Positions 19,424 to 28,692 of a stretch of 64,000 bases of DNA are shown here, one piece after another (position 1 is the first letter of the stretch; each line of letters opens with the position of its first letter). The notes below the pieces were generated by a model, which saw nothing but the letters and a program-made list of their open reading frames with translations, made no database searches and was not told the DNA's origin. This DNA comes from Pseudoroseomonas cervicalis (GTDB lineage: Bacteria; Pseudomonadota; Alphaproteobacteria; Acetobacterales; Acetobacteraceae), in contig NZ_JAUTAJ010000004.1 of the NCBI RefSeq assembly GCF_030818485.1, forward strand, positions 785,001-849,000, in the 5' to 3' direction. The translations under genes and the position numbers were made by a program.

Positions 19424-20254
19424 GTGGACGCCGCCGTCGAACCCTTCAAGGCGCGCCGGGTCTATCTGCTGCTGCGGGACCGCATTGCCGGCGGCACCCT
19501 GGCGGTGGGCGCGCGCCTGCCGGGCGAGCCGGACCTGGCGGCCGAGCATGGCGTCTCCCGCGTCACCATCCGCCGCGCGCTGGACCAGCTGGCGGCCGAG
19601 GGGCTGGTCGAGCGCCGCGCCGGCGTCGGCACCTTCGTCCGCGGCGGCGCGCTGCTGGCGCCGACCATCGTCGATTTCTCCGACGTCTTCTCGCATCTGA
19701 AGGAGATGGGCCGGCGCACCGAGGTGCGGCTGCTCTCCTTCGGTTATGCCCAGCCGCCGGCGCATGTCGCCGCGGCGCTGGGCCTGGCGCCGGCGGACCG
19801 CGCGCAGCGTGCGGTGCGCATGCGTCTGATGAACGGCGCACCCTTCTCGCATCTGACCACCCATGTGCCGGAGCGCATCGGCCAGACCTATTCCGAGGCC
19901 GAGCTCGCCTCGCAGCCGCTGCTGACGCTGCTGGAGCGCAGCGGCCTGCGTGTGGCCCGCGCCCGGCAGAGCATCGGCGCCACGCTGGCCGGGCCGGAGG
20001 TCGCGGAATTGCTGCAGCTCGAGATCGGCGCGCCTTTGCTCTCGCTCACCCGCCTGGTCGAGGATGAGGAGGGCAGGGCGGTCGAGCATCTGCACGCCCT
20101 CTACCGGCCCGACCGCTTCAATTTCCAGATGCAGCTGCAGCGCACGGGGGCCGATGGCGCCCGCCGCTGGAGCCCCTTGCCGCCCCGTGCGGCCAATACC
20201 GAAGAAACCGCCACGTCACGGTCCCCGCGCAGCAAGAGGAACTCGTCATCATGA
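19424..20254 (+). CDS. GntR-family regulator, HutC/UTRA type
   Basis: The 276-residue protein has a winged helix at residues about 8-75 (LLLRDRIAGGTLAVGARLPG, VSRVTIRRALDQLAAEGLVE and RRAGVGTFV). A UTRA effector domain follows: RTEVRLLSFG, then APFSHLTTHVPERIG and LTRLVEDEEGRAVEHLHALY. UTRA domains bind small metabolites and release DNA. The start is a GTG with AGGAGG 8 bases upstream. An out-of-frame ATG lies between them and is ignored. Its stop overlaps the following binding-protein start (ATGA), so the regulator is the first gene of the operon and presumably autoregulates through the palindromes at 19356-19397. Confidence 0.93.
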   Translation: MDAAVEPFKARRVYLLLRDRIAGGTLAVGARLPGEPDLAAEHGVSRVTIRRALDQLAAEGLVERRAGVGTFVRGGALLAPTIVDFSDVFSHLKEMGRRTEVRLLSFGYAQPPAHVAAALGLAPADRAQRAVRMRLMNGAPFSHLTTHVPERIGQTYSEAELASQPLLTLLERSGLRVARARQSIGATLAGPEVAELLQLEIGAPLLSLTRLVEDEEGRAVEHLHALYRPDRFNFQMQLQRTGADGARRWSPLPPRAANTEETATSRSPRSKRNSSS

Positions 20255-21468
20255 CCATGCCCCGCCTGACCATCACGCGCCGTGGCGCGCTGCGCGCCGG
20301 CGCGCTGCTGCCGGCGCTGGCCATGCCCGGCCTGCTGCGCGCGCAGCCCGCCGCGGTGAAGCTCGGCATCCTGCAGCCGCTGACCGGCGCGCTGGCGCAG
20401 GATGGCGATCTCGGCCGGCTCGGCGCCACTTTGGCGGCGGAGGCGATCAATGCCTCGGGCGGGCTGAAGGCGCTGGGCGGCGCCAAGCTCGAACTCGTCG
20501 TGGCCGATGCGCGCTCCAACCCCGAAGCCGCGGTGCAGGAGGTCGAGAAGCTGCAGGCCGAGGGTGTCGCCGCCATCGTCGGCGGCTTCGCCAGCCCGAT
20601 CTGCCTGGCCGCCAGCCAGGCCGCCTCGCGCTACGATTTGCCCTATATCGTCGATGTCGGCGTTTCCGACCAGATCACCGCGCGCGGCCTGCGCAACACC
20701 TTCCGCTTCGCCCCCGGCTTCGGCATGGTGACGAAGACGGCGCTGGAGAACCTGGTCCGCCTCAACGACGCCGCCGGCAAGCCCTGCAAGACGGTGGTGC
20801 TGGTGCATGAGGATGGGCTGTTCGGCTCCGGCCTCGCCCGGCTGCTGCAGACCGAGCTGCCCAAGCTCGGCTTCGAGGTGCTGGAGACCATCGCCCATCC
20901 GACGCCGGCGCGCGACATGTCGAATGTGGCGCTGCGCATCCGTTCGCTGCGCCCGGACCTCGTCATCCCGTCCAGCTACTATGGCGAATTCGTGCTGCTG
21001 GCCCGCACCATGCGGCAGCAGCGCATCCGCCCCAAGGGCATCTACGCCGTGCTGAACGGCGCCGCCTCCAACTACCGCTTCGTCAAGGAGTTCCCGGACG
21101 CGGCCGATGCGGTGATGGATTGCAACCACTGGCACGATCCGCGCAGCGAGGAAGCCCGCGCGCTGAAGACGCAGGTGGAGCAGGGCAGCCGCCTCTGGGC
21201 CTACAACGTGCCGCTGAACTATTCCTGCGTGAAGCTGGTGGCCGATGCGCTGGAGAAGGCGGGCGGCGCCGACCGCGTGAAGCTGATCGAGGCGCTGGCC
21301 GCCTCGAACTTCGCCGGCCACATCATGCCCTATGGCCCGACGAAGTTCGAGAACGGCCAGAACACCGGCGCCGGCCCGGTCAACACCCAGGTGCAGGGCG
21401 GCGACATCAAGGTGATCTTCCCCGACACCTTCGCCGACGCCCGCCCCGTCTTCCCCGTGCAGGGCTGA
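20251..21468 (+). CDS. Branched-chain-type ABC importer, binding protein
   Basis: The 405-residue LivJ-type periplasmic protein has a twin-arginine-like signal (ITRRGALRAGALLPALAMPG, cleavage near LLRAQP). The mature start is VKLGILQPLTGALAQDGDLG and family blocks include AEAINASGGLKALGGAKLEL, VGGFASPICLAASQAASRYD and VHEDGLFGSGLARLLQTE. It starts inside the gntR stop codon and is followed after 10 bases by the two permeases and two ATPases, so the importer is complete. Family members take branched amino acids, amides, urea or aromatic acids. The ligand here should be the substrate of the catabolic enzymes encoded downstream. Confidence 0.92.
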   Translation: MTMPRLTITRRGALRAGALLPALAMPGLLRAQPAAVKLGILQPLTGALAQDGDLGRLGATLAAEAINASGGLKALGGAKLELVVADARSNPEAAVQEVEKLQAEGVAAIVGGFASPICLAASQAASRYDLPYIVDVGVSDQITARGLRNTFRFAPGFGMVTKTALENLVRLNDAAGKPCKTVVLVHEDGLFGSGLARLLQTELPKLGFEVLETIAHPTPARDMSNVALRIRSLRPDLVIPSSYYGEFVLLARTMRQQRIRPKGIYAVLNGAASNYRFVKEFPDAADAVMDCNHWHDPRSEEARALKTQVEQGSRLWAYNVPLNYSCVKLVADALEKAGGADRVKLIEALAASNFAGHIMPYGPTKFENGQNTGAGPVNTQVQGGDIKVIFPDTFADARPVFPVQG

Positions 21469-21478
21469 CCGCGGGACC

Positions 21479-22351
21479 ATGTACTCTCCCGCCATCGTGG
21501 CCGAGGCCATGGTGAACGGGCTGATGACCGGGGCGGCCTACGCCCTGGTCGCGCTCGGCCTCACCCTGGTCTATGGCGTCCTCCACATCGTCAACTTCGC
21601 CCATGGCGCGCTGCTGACCTGCGCCATGTTCGCCGTGCTGGGCATGGAGCTGCTGCTGGGCATCGGCCCCTACGCCTCCATCCTGCCGCTGGCGCTGCTC
21701 TTCTACGGGCTGGGCTACGCGCTGCAGCGCTATGTCATCGGCCCCTCCAGCCATGGCGAGGACCGCAACACCCTGCTGGTGACGCTGGGCCTGTCCATCA
21801 TCCTGGAGAATGCCCTGCTCGCCGCCTTCCGGTCCGACACGCGCAGCCTGACGGGCGAGGCCGGCTTCGATGTGGTGGAGCTGGGGCCGATGCTGCTGTC
21901 GCGCCCGCGCATGATCGGCTTCGCCGTGGCGCTGCTGGTGGCAGCGCTGCTCTGGCTGCTGCTGGCGCGCAGCGACACCGGCCGCGCCATCCGCGCGGTG
22001 GCGAAGGAGCGTTTCGGCGCGCAGCTGGTCGGCATCGACCCGCGCCACATCTTCGCCGTCACCTTCGGCATCGGCTGCGCCTGCCTGGCGGTCGCCGCCT
22101 GCCTGCTGCTGCCGACCTTCTACGTCAATCCGCGCGTCGGCAATGCCTTCGTGCTGGTGGCCTTCACCATCGTGGTCCTCGGCGGCATGGGATCGGTGGC
22201 CGGCGCGCTGGTGGGCGGGCTGTTCATCGGCGTGGTGGAAAGCCTGGGCGGGCTGTTCCTGGGTGAGAGCCTGGGCCAGCTCGGCATCTTCGTGATCTTC
22301 ATCCTCGTGCTGCTGCTGCGGCCCACCGGCCTGTTCGGGGCCCGCGCATGA
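21479..22351 (+). CDS. Branched-chain-type ABC importer, permease (LivH type)
   Basis: The 290-residue inner-membrane protein has about eight hydrophobic segments and the LivH features MVNGLMTGAAYALVALGLTL and YGVLHIVNFAHGALLTCAMF near the start. The EAA-like loop is RAVAKERFGAQLVGIDPRHI, and the C-terminus is GGMGSVAGALVGGLFIGVVE. It pairs with the LivM-type protein next to it, whose start overlaps its stop (ATGA). It translocates the ligand delivered by the 20251-21468 product. Confidence 0.93.
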   Translation: MYSPAIVAEAMVNGLMTGAAYALVALGLTLVYGVLHIVNFAHGALLTCAMFAVLGMELLLGIGPYASILPLALLFYGLGYALQRYVIGPSSHGEDRNTLLVTLGLSIILENALLAAFRSDTRSLTGEAGFDVVELGPMLLSRPRMIGFAVALLVAALLWLLLARSDTGRAIRAVAKERFGAQLVGIDPRHIFAVTFGIGCACLAVAACLLLPTFYVNPRVGNAFVLVAFTIVVLGGMGSVAGALVGGLFIGVVESLGGLFLGESLGQLGIFVIFILVLLLRPTGLFGARA

Positions 22352-23304
22352 AGCCGCGCGACCTGATCCCGCTGCTGCTGCTGCTCGGCGCCCTGGCGCT
22401 GACGCCGCTCTTCGCCAGCAACCTGCTGCTGAACTTCCTCGTCTCGGCGCTGATCATCGCGCTCGGCGCGCAGGGCTGGAATGTGCTCGGCGGCTATGGC
22501 GGCCAGCTCTCCTTCGGCCATGCCGCGCTGTTCGGCACCGGCGCCTATGCCACCGCCATCCTGCAGACCAAGCTGGGGCTGAATGCCTGGGTGGGCTTCG
22601 CCGCCGGCGTGGCGCTGGCCGCGCTGGCCGGCTGGGTGATCGGCTTCCTCAGCTTCCGCGCCCGGCTGCGCGGCTCCTATTTCGCGCTGGTGACGCTGGC
22701 CTTCGCCGAGGTGCTGCGCATCCTGGCCAATGCCGCGGACTTCACCGGTGGTGCCGCCGGCCTGCTCATCAAGCTGCAGCCGGGCCTGGCCAACCTGCAA
22801 TTCGCCACCCGCGCCGAGGCGCTCTGGGTGGTGCTGGCCTGCATCCTGGCCGTGGCACTCCTGACGCTGTGGATCGATCGCGGCCGCTTCGGCGCGCATC
22901 TGGTCGCGGTGCGCGAGAATGAGGATGCGGCGCGTGCCCTCGGCGTCGATGTGCTGGCCACCAAGCTGCGCGCCATCACCCTCTCCGGCGCCATCACCGG
23001 CGCGGCGGGCTGCCTCTATGCGCAGAATTTTCTCTATCTCGATGCCAACATCGCCTATGGCACCTGGATCTCGGTCGAGCTGCTGATCGCCGCCATCGTC
23101 GGCGGGCTCGGCACCGTGCTCGGCCCGGTCATCGGCGCGCTGGCGCTGCATGGCGTGGGCGAGATCACCAAGGGGCTGCTGGGCTGGCTGACCGGCATCG
23201 ATCTGGTGCTGTTCGGCATCATCCTGATCGGCGCCGTGGCCTTCGTGCCGGCGGGGCTCGTCGGCGCGCTGCGCCGCCTGTGGCCGGGGAGGGCGCTGCC
23301 ATGA
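22348..23304 (+). CDS. Branched-chain-type ABC importer, permease (LivM type)
   Basis: The 318-residue membrane protein has the LivM signatures ALGAQGWNVLGGYGGQLSFG and HAALFGTGAYATAILQTKLG, the cytoplasmic loop AVRENEDAARALGVDVLATK, and a C-terminal GGLGTVLGPVIGALALHGVG. Its start overlaps the livH-type stop and its stop overlaps the ATPase start. It is the second half of the membrane channel. Confidence 0.93.
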   Translation: MKPRDLIPLLLLLGALALTPLFASNLLLNFLVSALIIALGAQGWNVLGGYGGQLSFGHAALFGTGAYATAILQTKLGLNAWVGFAAGVALAALAGWVIGFLSFRARLRGSYFALVTLAFAEVLRILANAADFTGGAAGLLIKLQPGLANLQFATRAEALWVVLACILAVALLTLWIDRGRFGAHLVAVRENEDAARALGVDVLATKLRAITLSGAITGAAGCLYAQNFLYLDANIAYGTWISVELLIAAIVGGLGTVLGPVIGALALHGVGEITKGLLGWLTGIDLVLFGIILIGAVAFVPAGLVGALRRLWPGRALP

Positions 23305-24053
23305 CGCTGCTGGTCGTGGAAGGGCTGAGCAAGCGCTTCGGCGGGCTGCTCGCCGTCGACAACGCTTCGATGTCGGTGCCGGAAGGCTCGATCACCGGGC
23401 TGATCGGGCCGAATGGCGCCGGCAAGACCACGCTCTTCGCCCTGGCCTCGGGTTTCCTGGCGCCGAGCGCCGGCCGCGTGGCCTTCGCCGGCGAGGATGT
23501 GACGGCGGAGGAGCCGCATTTGCGCGCCCGCCGTGGCATCGCCCGCACCTTCCAGATCGTGCAGCCCTTCCAGGGGCTGACGGTGCGGGAGAACATCGCC
23601 GTTGGCGCCTATCTGCGCCACAAGCGGCGCGACGACGCGCTGCAGATGGCCGAGACGGTGGCGCAGGAGGTCGGCCTCGCCCCGCTGCTGGACCGCCCCG
23701 CCGCCGCGCTGACGGTCGCCGGCCGCAAGCGGTTGGAACTGGCCCGCGCGCTGGCCACCGAGCCCGGCCTGCTGCTGCTGGACGAGGTGCTGGCCGGCCT
23801 CAACCCTTCCGAGGTGCGCGACATCCTGCCGGTGCTGCGCGCCATCCGCGCGCGCGGCGTCACCATCCTGATGATCGAGCATGTGATGCAGGCGGTGATG
23901 AATCTCTGCGACCATGTGCATGTCCTGGCCCAGGGGCGGATGATCGCCGAGGGGCCGCCGCGCGCCGTCTGCAACGACCCCGCCGTCATCGAGGCCTATC
24001 TCGGCCATGGCGCGGCGGCGCGCATCCGGGCGGAGGGCGAATCCCATGCTTGA
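23301..24053 (+). CDS. Branched-chain-type ABC importer, ATPase (LivG type)
   Basis: The 250-residue ATPase has Walker A GPNGAGKTT near residue 36 and the LivG-specific GIARTFQIVQPFQGLTVREN. The signature region is degenerate: LTVAGRKRLELARALATEP replaces the usual LSGG, reading LTVAG. Walker B LLLLDEVLAGLNPSE and the histidine in MIEHVM follow. The start ATG at 23301 overlaps the permease stop, with GGGGAGGG upstream. It forms the ATPase pair with the next gene. LivG proteins often have a relaxed signature, so reduced activity should not be assumed. Confidence 0.93.
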   Translation: MTLLVVEGLSKRFGGLLAVDNASMSVPEGSITGLIGPNGAGKTTLFALASGFLAPSAGRVAFAGEDVTAEEPHLRARRGIARTFQIVQPFQGLTVRENIAVGAYLRHKRRDDALQMAETVAQEVGLAPLLDRPAAALTVAGRKRLELARALATEPGLLLLDEVLAGLNPSEVRDILPVLRAIRARGVTILMIEHVMQAVMNLCDHVHVLAQGRMIAEGPPRAVCNDPAVIEAYLGHGAAARIRAEGESHA

Positions 24054-24747
24054 GGTCAGTGGCCTGCGCGCCGGCTATGGCGCGGTGGAGGTGCTGCGCG
24101 GCCTCGACATGCAGGTGGGGCAGGGCGAGATCGTCGCCGTGCTGGGCGCCAATGGCGTCGGCAAGACGACGCTGAACAAGGTGCTCTCCGGCGTGCTGCG
24201 GCCGAGCGCGGGGGAGATCCGCTTCGACGGCACGCGCATCGGCCGCGCCACGCCGGATGCCATCGTCGCCGCCGGGCTGATCCATGTGCCCGAGGGTCGC
24301 CGCATCTTCCCCACCATGAGCGTGCGGGAGAATCTCGAGCTTGGTTCCTATCGCCGCGGCAAGCCGCGCCGTGCGCGCAACCTCGAGCACGTCTTCGAGG
24401 TGTTCCCGCGCCTGCGCGAGCGCATGGGCCAGGCCGCCGGCACCCTGTCCGGCGGCGAGCAGCAGATGCTGGCCATCGGACGCGGCATGATGGCCGAGCC
24501 GAAGCTGTTGATCCTCGACGAACCCTCGCTCGGCCTGTCGCCGCTGCTGGTCGAGGAGATGTTCACCCTGATCCGCCGGCTGAATGCCGACGGCCTGCCC
24601 ATCCTGCTGGTCGAGCAGAATGTGGTGCAGTCGCTGGAGATCGCCTCGCGCGCCTACATCCTGGAAAACGGCTGCTTCGCCCTGTCGGGCAGCGCCGCCG
24701 AGGTGCGCGACGATCCCGAGCTGCGCCGCGCCTATCTCGGCATGTGA
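24046..24747 (+). CDS. Branched-chain-type ABC importer, ATPase (LivF type)
   Basis: The 233-residue ATPase has Walker A GANGVGKTT, the LivF hallmark HVPEGRRIFPTMSVRENLEL, a standard signature LSGGEQQMLAIGRGMM, Walker B LLILDEPSLGLSPLL and switch region LLVEQN. It starts eight bases before the LivG-type stop, so it is translationally coupled. It closes the five-gene importer. The dehydratase gene starts 8 bases after its stop. Confidence 0.93.
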   Translation: MLEVSGLRAGYGAVEVLRGLDMQVGQGEIVAVLGANGVGKTTLNKVLSGVLRPSAGEIRFDGTRIGRATPDAIVAAGLIHVPEGRRIFPTMSVRENLELGSYRRGKPRRARNLEHVFEVFPRLRERMGQAAGTLSGGEQQMLAIGRGMMAEPKLLILDEPSLGLSPLLVEEMFTLIRRLNADGLPILLVEQNVVQSLEIASRAYILENGCFALSGSAAEVRDDPELRRAYLGM

Positions 24748-24755
24748 GGTCCAGT

Positions 24756-26165
24756 ATGAGCATTGTCACGCCCGGGATCCTTCCGGCCTCCGTGCTGCTG
24801 CAACAGCGGCGCCCGGATTGGCTGACGGAATGGGGCCGCTTCGCCGCCGGCTTCTCCACCGCCGATCTGCCGCCGGAGGCGCTGCAGCGCGCGCGCTTGG
24901 TGCTGCTCGACAGCATCGGTGTCATCGCCGCCGGCATGCAGGAGCCGGAGCTTTCCTCCCTGCTGGCGCAGCCGAACTATGCCGGCGGCGGCTCCGCCAT
25001 GGCGATCGGCGCGGGGCGCGCGCTGCCGCCGCTGCTCGCCGCCTTCGCCAATGGCACCGCCGGCACCATGCTGGAGCTGGATGAGGGCAACCAGTATGCG
25101 CGCGGCCACCCCGCCATCCATGTGGTGCCGGCCGTGCTGGCCGCCGCACCCCGCGATGGCGCGGCGCTGCTGGGCGCCATCGCGCTGGGCTATGAGCTCG
25201 GCGCGCGCATCGGCATCGCCAGCAAGCTGCGCGTCACCATGCACCCGCACGGCACTTGGGGCACCCCGGCCGCCTTTTTGTCAGTGGCGCATCTGCGGGG
25301 CGCGCAGGCGGAGACGATCATCCAGGGGTTGAACATCGCCTCCAGCTTCGGCCTCTCCACCAGCCGCCGCACCATGCTGGAAGGGGCGACGGTGCGGAAC
25401 AGCTATGCCGGCTTCTCCAACCAGCTCGGTCTGATGGCCTGGGACCTGGTGCAATCCGGCTTCACCGGCGAGACGGATGGCATCGGCGCCGTCTATGGCG
25501 GCATCATCGCCGAGGATTTTTCCCAGTCGACGATGACCGAGGAACTCGGCACGCGCTGGGAGATCGCGCGCAACTACTTCAAGCGCCACGCCGCCTGCCG
25601 CTACACCCATGGCGCGCTGGATGCGCTGGCCGAGCTGCGCGAACGTCTGCCGCAGCTGGCGCCGGAGCAGATCGAGCGCATCGAGGTCGACACCTATGTC
25701 TGGGCCGCGCAGCTCGACCTGCCGGCGCCCTCCAACATGCTGTCGGCGAAATTCTCCATCCCCTTCGCCCTGGCCACGACGCTGCTGCATGGCAGCGCCA
25801 GCGTGCCCGCCTTCCGGCCGCCGGCCCTGCGGAATGAGGCGGTGCGCGCCCTCGCCGCGCGGGTGGTGGTGCGGGAGGATGCGGCGCTGACCGCGCGCCT
25901 GCCCGGGCTGCGTCCCGCGCGCGTGGCGCTGATCCTGCGCGACGGCACGCGGCACCAGGCCGAGGTGCTGACCAATCGCGGCGACACCGAGGACCCCTAT
26001 TCCGAGGACGACATCCTGCAGAAATTCCGCGAATTGGCGGAACCCGTCTGGGGAACAGCGCATGCGACCGCGCTGATCCAGGCGGTGCAGGGCGTCGACC
26101 GGACCGGCGGATTGGATGCGCTGACACCCCTCTTGGCGGCACCGCCGCGGAGCCCTGCCCGATGA
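24756..26165 (+). CDS. MmgE/PrpD-family dehydratase or decarboxylase
   Basis: The 469-residue protein has the all-helical MmgE/PrpD domain: ARLVLLDSIGVIAAGMQEPE, NGTAGTMLELDEGNQYARGH, KLRVTMHPHGTWGTPAAFLS and KRHAACRYTHGALDALAELR. The family includes 2-methylcitrate dehydratase, cis-aconitate decarboxylase and iminodisuccinate epimerase. The D and H residues in LELDEGN and GHPA match the active-site region. The ATG at 24756 has GAGG upstream, and an earlier GTG is unlikely. It is followed with ATGA overlap by a PrpB-like lyase, the pairing seen in the methylcitrate cycle, but no citrate synthase-type gene (PrpC) is present. It probably dehydrates a branched hydroxy-tricarboxylate or dicarboxylate. 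Confidence 0.88.
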   Translation: MSIVTPGILPASVLLQQRRPDWLTEWGRFAAGFSTADLPPEALQRARLVLLDSIGVIAAGMQEPELSSLLAQPNYAGGGSAMAIGAGRALPPLLAAFANGTAGTMLELDEGNQYARGHPAIHVVPAVLAAAPRDGAALLGAIALGYELGARIGIASKLRVTMHPHGTWGTPAAFLSVAHLRGAQAETIIQGLNIASSFGLSTSRRTMLEGATVRNSYAGFSNQLGLMAWDLVQSGFTGETDGIGAVYGGIIAEDFSQSTMTEELGTRWEIARNYFKRHAACRYTHGALDALAELRERLPQLAPEQIERIEVDTYVWAAQLDLPAPSNMLSAKFSIPFALATTLLHGSASVPAFRPPALRNEAVRALAARVVVREDAALTARLPGLRPARVALILRDGTRHQAEVLTNRGDTEDPYSEDDILQKFRELAEPVWGTAHATALIQAVQGVDRTGGLDALTPLLAAPPRSPAR

Positions 26166-27043
26166 GCCTGAAAACCAGCCTGGCGAGCGCGGCGCCCGTC
26201 GTCGCCCCGGGCGTCTATGACGCGCTGACCGCCAGCATCGCCGCCGATGCCGGCTTTCGCGCCCTCTATGTCTCCGGCGCCGCCATTGCCTATACGCGGC
26301 TCGGCCGCCCGGATATCGGCCTGGTCTCGATGACCGAGGTGGCCGAGACGGTCGGGCTGATCCGCGACCGCGTCGGCCTGCCGCTGGTGGTCGATGCCGA
26401 CAATGGCCATGGCAATGCGCTGAACACCCAGCGCACCGTGCGCATGTTCGAGCGCGCCGGCGCCACCGCCCTGCAGCTCGAGGACCAGACGCTGCCGAAG
26501 CGCTGCGGCCACCTCCAGGGCAAGTCGCTGATCTCCGCCGGTGAGATGGCCGGCAAGGTCAAGGCCGCCGTCGATGCGCGCCACAGCGCGGAGACGCTGG
26601 TCATCGCCCGCACCGATGCGGTGGCGGTGGAGGGCATGGAGGCGGCGCTGGACCGCGCCCGCCTCTATGCCGAGGCCGGCGCGGATGTCCTCTTCGTCGA
26701 GGCGCCGCGCTCGCGCGAGCAGATGGCGCGCATCGCCACCGAGCTCGGCGGGCTGCGCCCGCTGCTGGCCAATATGGTGGAGGGCGGCGACACGCCGATC
26801 TCCAGCGCCGCCGCGCTCGGCGAGATGGGCTTCCGCCTGGTGATCTTCCCCGGCGGCATCGTCCGCGCGCTGGCGCATACGGCGCGCGACTACTACGCCT
26901 CGCTGGCGGCACATGGCAGCAACCAGCCCTTCGCCGAACGGATGTTCGATTTCGGCGCGCTGAACGCGCTGATCGGCACGCCGGAGATGCTGGCGCTGGG
27001 CGAAACCTACGCGGATTTCGAACGCAAGGAGGGCACGGCGTGA
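26162..27043 (+). CDS. Isocitrate lyase/PEP mutase-family lyase
   Basis: The 293-residue TIM-barrel protein has the family core: PGVYDALTASIAADAGFRAL, PLVVDADNGHGNALNTQRTV with metal-binding aspartates near 78-80, LQLEDQTLPKRCGHLQGKSL and VIARTDAVAVEGMEAALDRA. The KRCGH motif (C115) supplies the acid cysteine of true C-C lyases such as methylisocitrate lyase and 2,3-dimethylmalate lyase. PEP mutases and many oxaloacetate decarboxylases lack it. It most likely cleaves a 2-hydroxy-dicarboxylate or tricarboxylate to pyruvate plus an acid. It overlaps both neighbours by four bases, between the PrpD-type gene and hydantoinase B. Confidence 0.88.
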   Translation: MSLKTSLASAAPVVAPGVYDALTASIAADAGFRALYVSGAAIAYTRLGRPDIGLVSMTEVAETVGLIRDRVGLPLVVDADNGHGNALNTQRTVRMFERAGATALQLEDQTLPKRCGHLQGKSLISAGEMAGKVKAAVDARHSAETLVIARTDAVAVEGMEAALDRARLYAEAGADVLFVEAPRSREQMARIATELGGLRPLLANMVEGGDTPISSAAALGEMGFRLVIFPGGIVRALAHTARDYYASLAAHGSNQPFAERMFDFGALNALIGTPEMLALGETYADFERKEGTA

Positions 27044-28692
27044 GCGCCATCGACCCCGTCACCCTCGCCATCCTGAAGGGGCGGCTGGAGCAGATCGCGG
27101 ACGAGATGGACGCGACGCTGTATCGCTCCGCCTTCAACCCGATCATCGCCGAGGCACGCGACGCCTGCCACGGCTTCTACCATGCCGAGACCGGCGAGAC
27201 CCTGGTGCAGGGCGCCAACGGCCTGCCGATCTTTGTCGGCGCCATGGCCTTCGCCGTGAAGGCGGTGATCGACAAGGTCGCCGCCGGCGATGCGGTGCAG
27301 GAGGGCGACACCTTCCTGTTCAACGACCCCTATGATGGCGGCACCCATCTGAATGATTTCCGCCTGGTGCGGCCGATCTTCCGCGGCGGCAGGCTGTTCT
27401 GCTGGATGGCCTCCGTCGGCCATTGGCTGGATATCGGCGGCAATGTCCCCGGCGGCTACAACCCCAAGGCCACCGAGAGCTTCCAGGAAGGCGTGCGCTT
27501 CCCGCCCGTGCGGCTGATCAGCCAGGGGCGGATGAACCAGGATTTGCTCGACATCCTGGCGGCCAATTCGCGCGTGCCGGATTCCAACTGGGGCGATCTG
27601 AACGGCCAGCTCAACGCGCTCGATCTCGGCGAGCGGCGCTTCGCCGCGCTGCTCGACGAATATGGCGAGGCGGTGCTGGGCCAGGCCTTCGACGCCTTCT
27701 CGGCCCGCGCCGAGGCGATGATGCGCGCCGCCATCGCCAGCCTGCCCGACGGGCTCTACAGCTTCGAGGACGTGCTGGACAATGATGGCATCAGCGACGA
27801 GACGCTGACCATCGCGCTCGACCTGACCATCGCCGGCGAGACCATGGCGCTGGATTTCTCCCGCTCCTCGCCGCCGGTGCAGGGGCCGGTGAACATCGCC
27901 CGCTCCACCGCCATCGCCGCCTGCTATGTGGCGCTGAAGCACGTCTTCACCGAGGTTCCGGCCAATGCCGGCTGCTTGCGGCCGATTACTTTCAGTGTGC
28001 CCGACACCACCTTGCTGGGCGCCAAGGCGCCACGCCCGGTGGCGGGCTACACCGAGACCATCCTGCGCCTCATCGGTGTCATCTTCGGCGCGCTGGCCAA
28101 GGCCGATCCGGCGCGCGCCACCGCCGCGCCCTTCGGCACCATCAACGCGCTGTCGCTGGCCGGGCATCGGCCCGATGGCTCGCGCTGGGTGATGTTCTCC
28201 TTCTTCGGCGGCGGCCTCGGCGGCAATCCGGAGAGCGACGGGCTCAGCCACGCCAACAACCCGATCTCCACCGCCACCATCCCGCCGGTGGAGATCCTGG
28301 AGGCCGCCTATCCCGTGCTGTTCCGCCAATGGGCGCTGCGGCCGGATTCGGCGGGGCAGGGCGCGCATCGCGGCGGGCTCGGCGCGGTCTATGAGATCGA
28401 GCCGCTGACCGATGCGCGCGTCTCGCTGCTGGGCGAGCGCGGCAAGGCGGCGCCCTTCGGTGTCTCCGGCGGCACGCCGGCGGCGCTGAACCGCTTCACC
28501 TGGACCGATGAAGCCGGCGCGCATCACCCGCCCATGGTGTCCAAGATCACCGATATCGCGCTGAAGGCCGGGCACAGCGTGAAGCTGGAAACACCTGGCG
28601 GCGGCGGCTGGGGCGACCCGGCGCAGCGCAACCCGGAAAAGGCCGCGCGCGACCGCCGGCTGGGCTATGTGACGGAGAACGGCGCGGCATGA
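27040..28692 (+). CDS. Hydantoinase B/oxoprolinase-family subunit
   Basis: The 550-residue HyuB-type protein has the family start PVTLAILKGRLEQIADEMDA, HGFYHAETGETLVQGANGLP, the NDPYDGGTHLNDFRLVRPIF metal-binding region and C-terminal GGGGWGDPAQRNPE. It starts at a GTG inside the stop of the lyase gene, and its stop overlaps the HyuA start. HyuA and HyuB form a complex that opens lactam or hydantoin rings in an ATP-dependent way, or carboxylates ketones in relatives. The substrate cannot be told from sequence. Its place inside this operon suggests ring opening before the dehydratase and lyase steps. Confidence 0.92.
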   Translation: MSAIDPVTLAILKGRLEQIADEMDATLYRSAFNPIIAEARDACHGFYHAETGETLVQGANGLPIFVGAMAFAVKAVIDKVAAGDAVQEGDTFLFNDPYDGGTHLNDFRLVRPIFRGGRLFCWMASVGHWLDIGGNVPGGYNPKATESFQEGVRFPPVRLISQGRMNQDLLDILAANSRVPDSNWGDLNGQLNALDLGERRFAALLDEYGEAVLGQAFDAFSARAEAMMRAAIASLPDGLYSFEDVLDNDGISDETLTIALDLTIAGETMALDFSRSSPPVQGPVNIARSTAIAACYVALKHVFTEVPANAGCLRPITFSVPDTTLLGAKAPRPVAGYTETILRLIGVIFGALAKADPARATAAPFGTINALSLAGHRPDGSRWVMFSFFGGGLGGNPESDGLSHANNPISTATIPPVEILEAAYPVLFRQWALRPDSAGQGAHRGGLGAVYEIEPLTDARVSLLGERGKAAPFGVSGGTPAALNRFTWTDEAGAHHPPMVSKITDIALKAGHSVKLETPGGGGWGDPAQRNPEKAARDRRLGYVTENGAA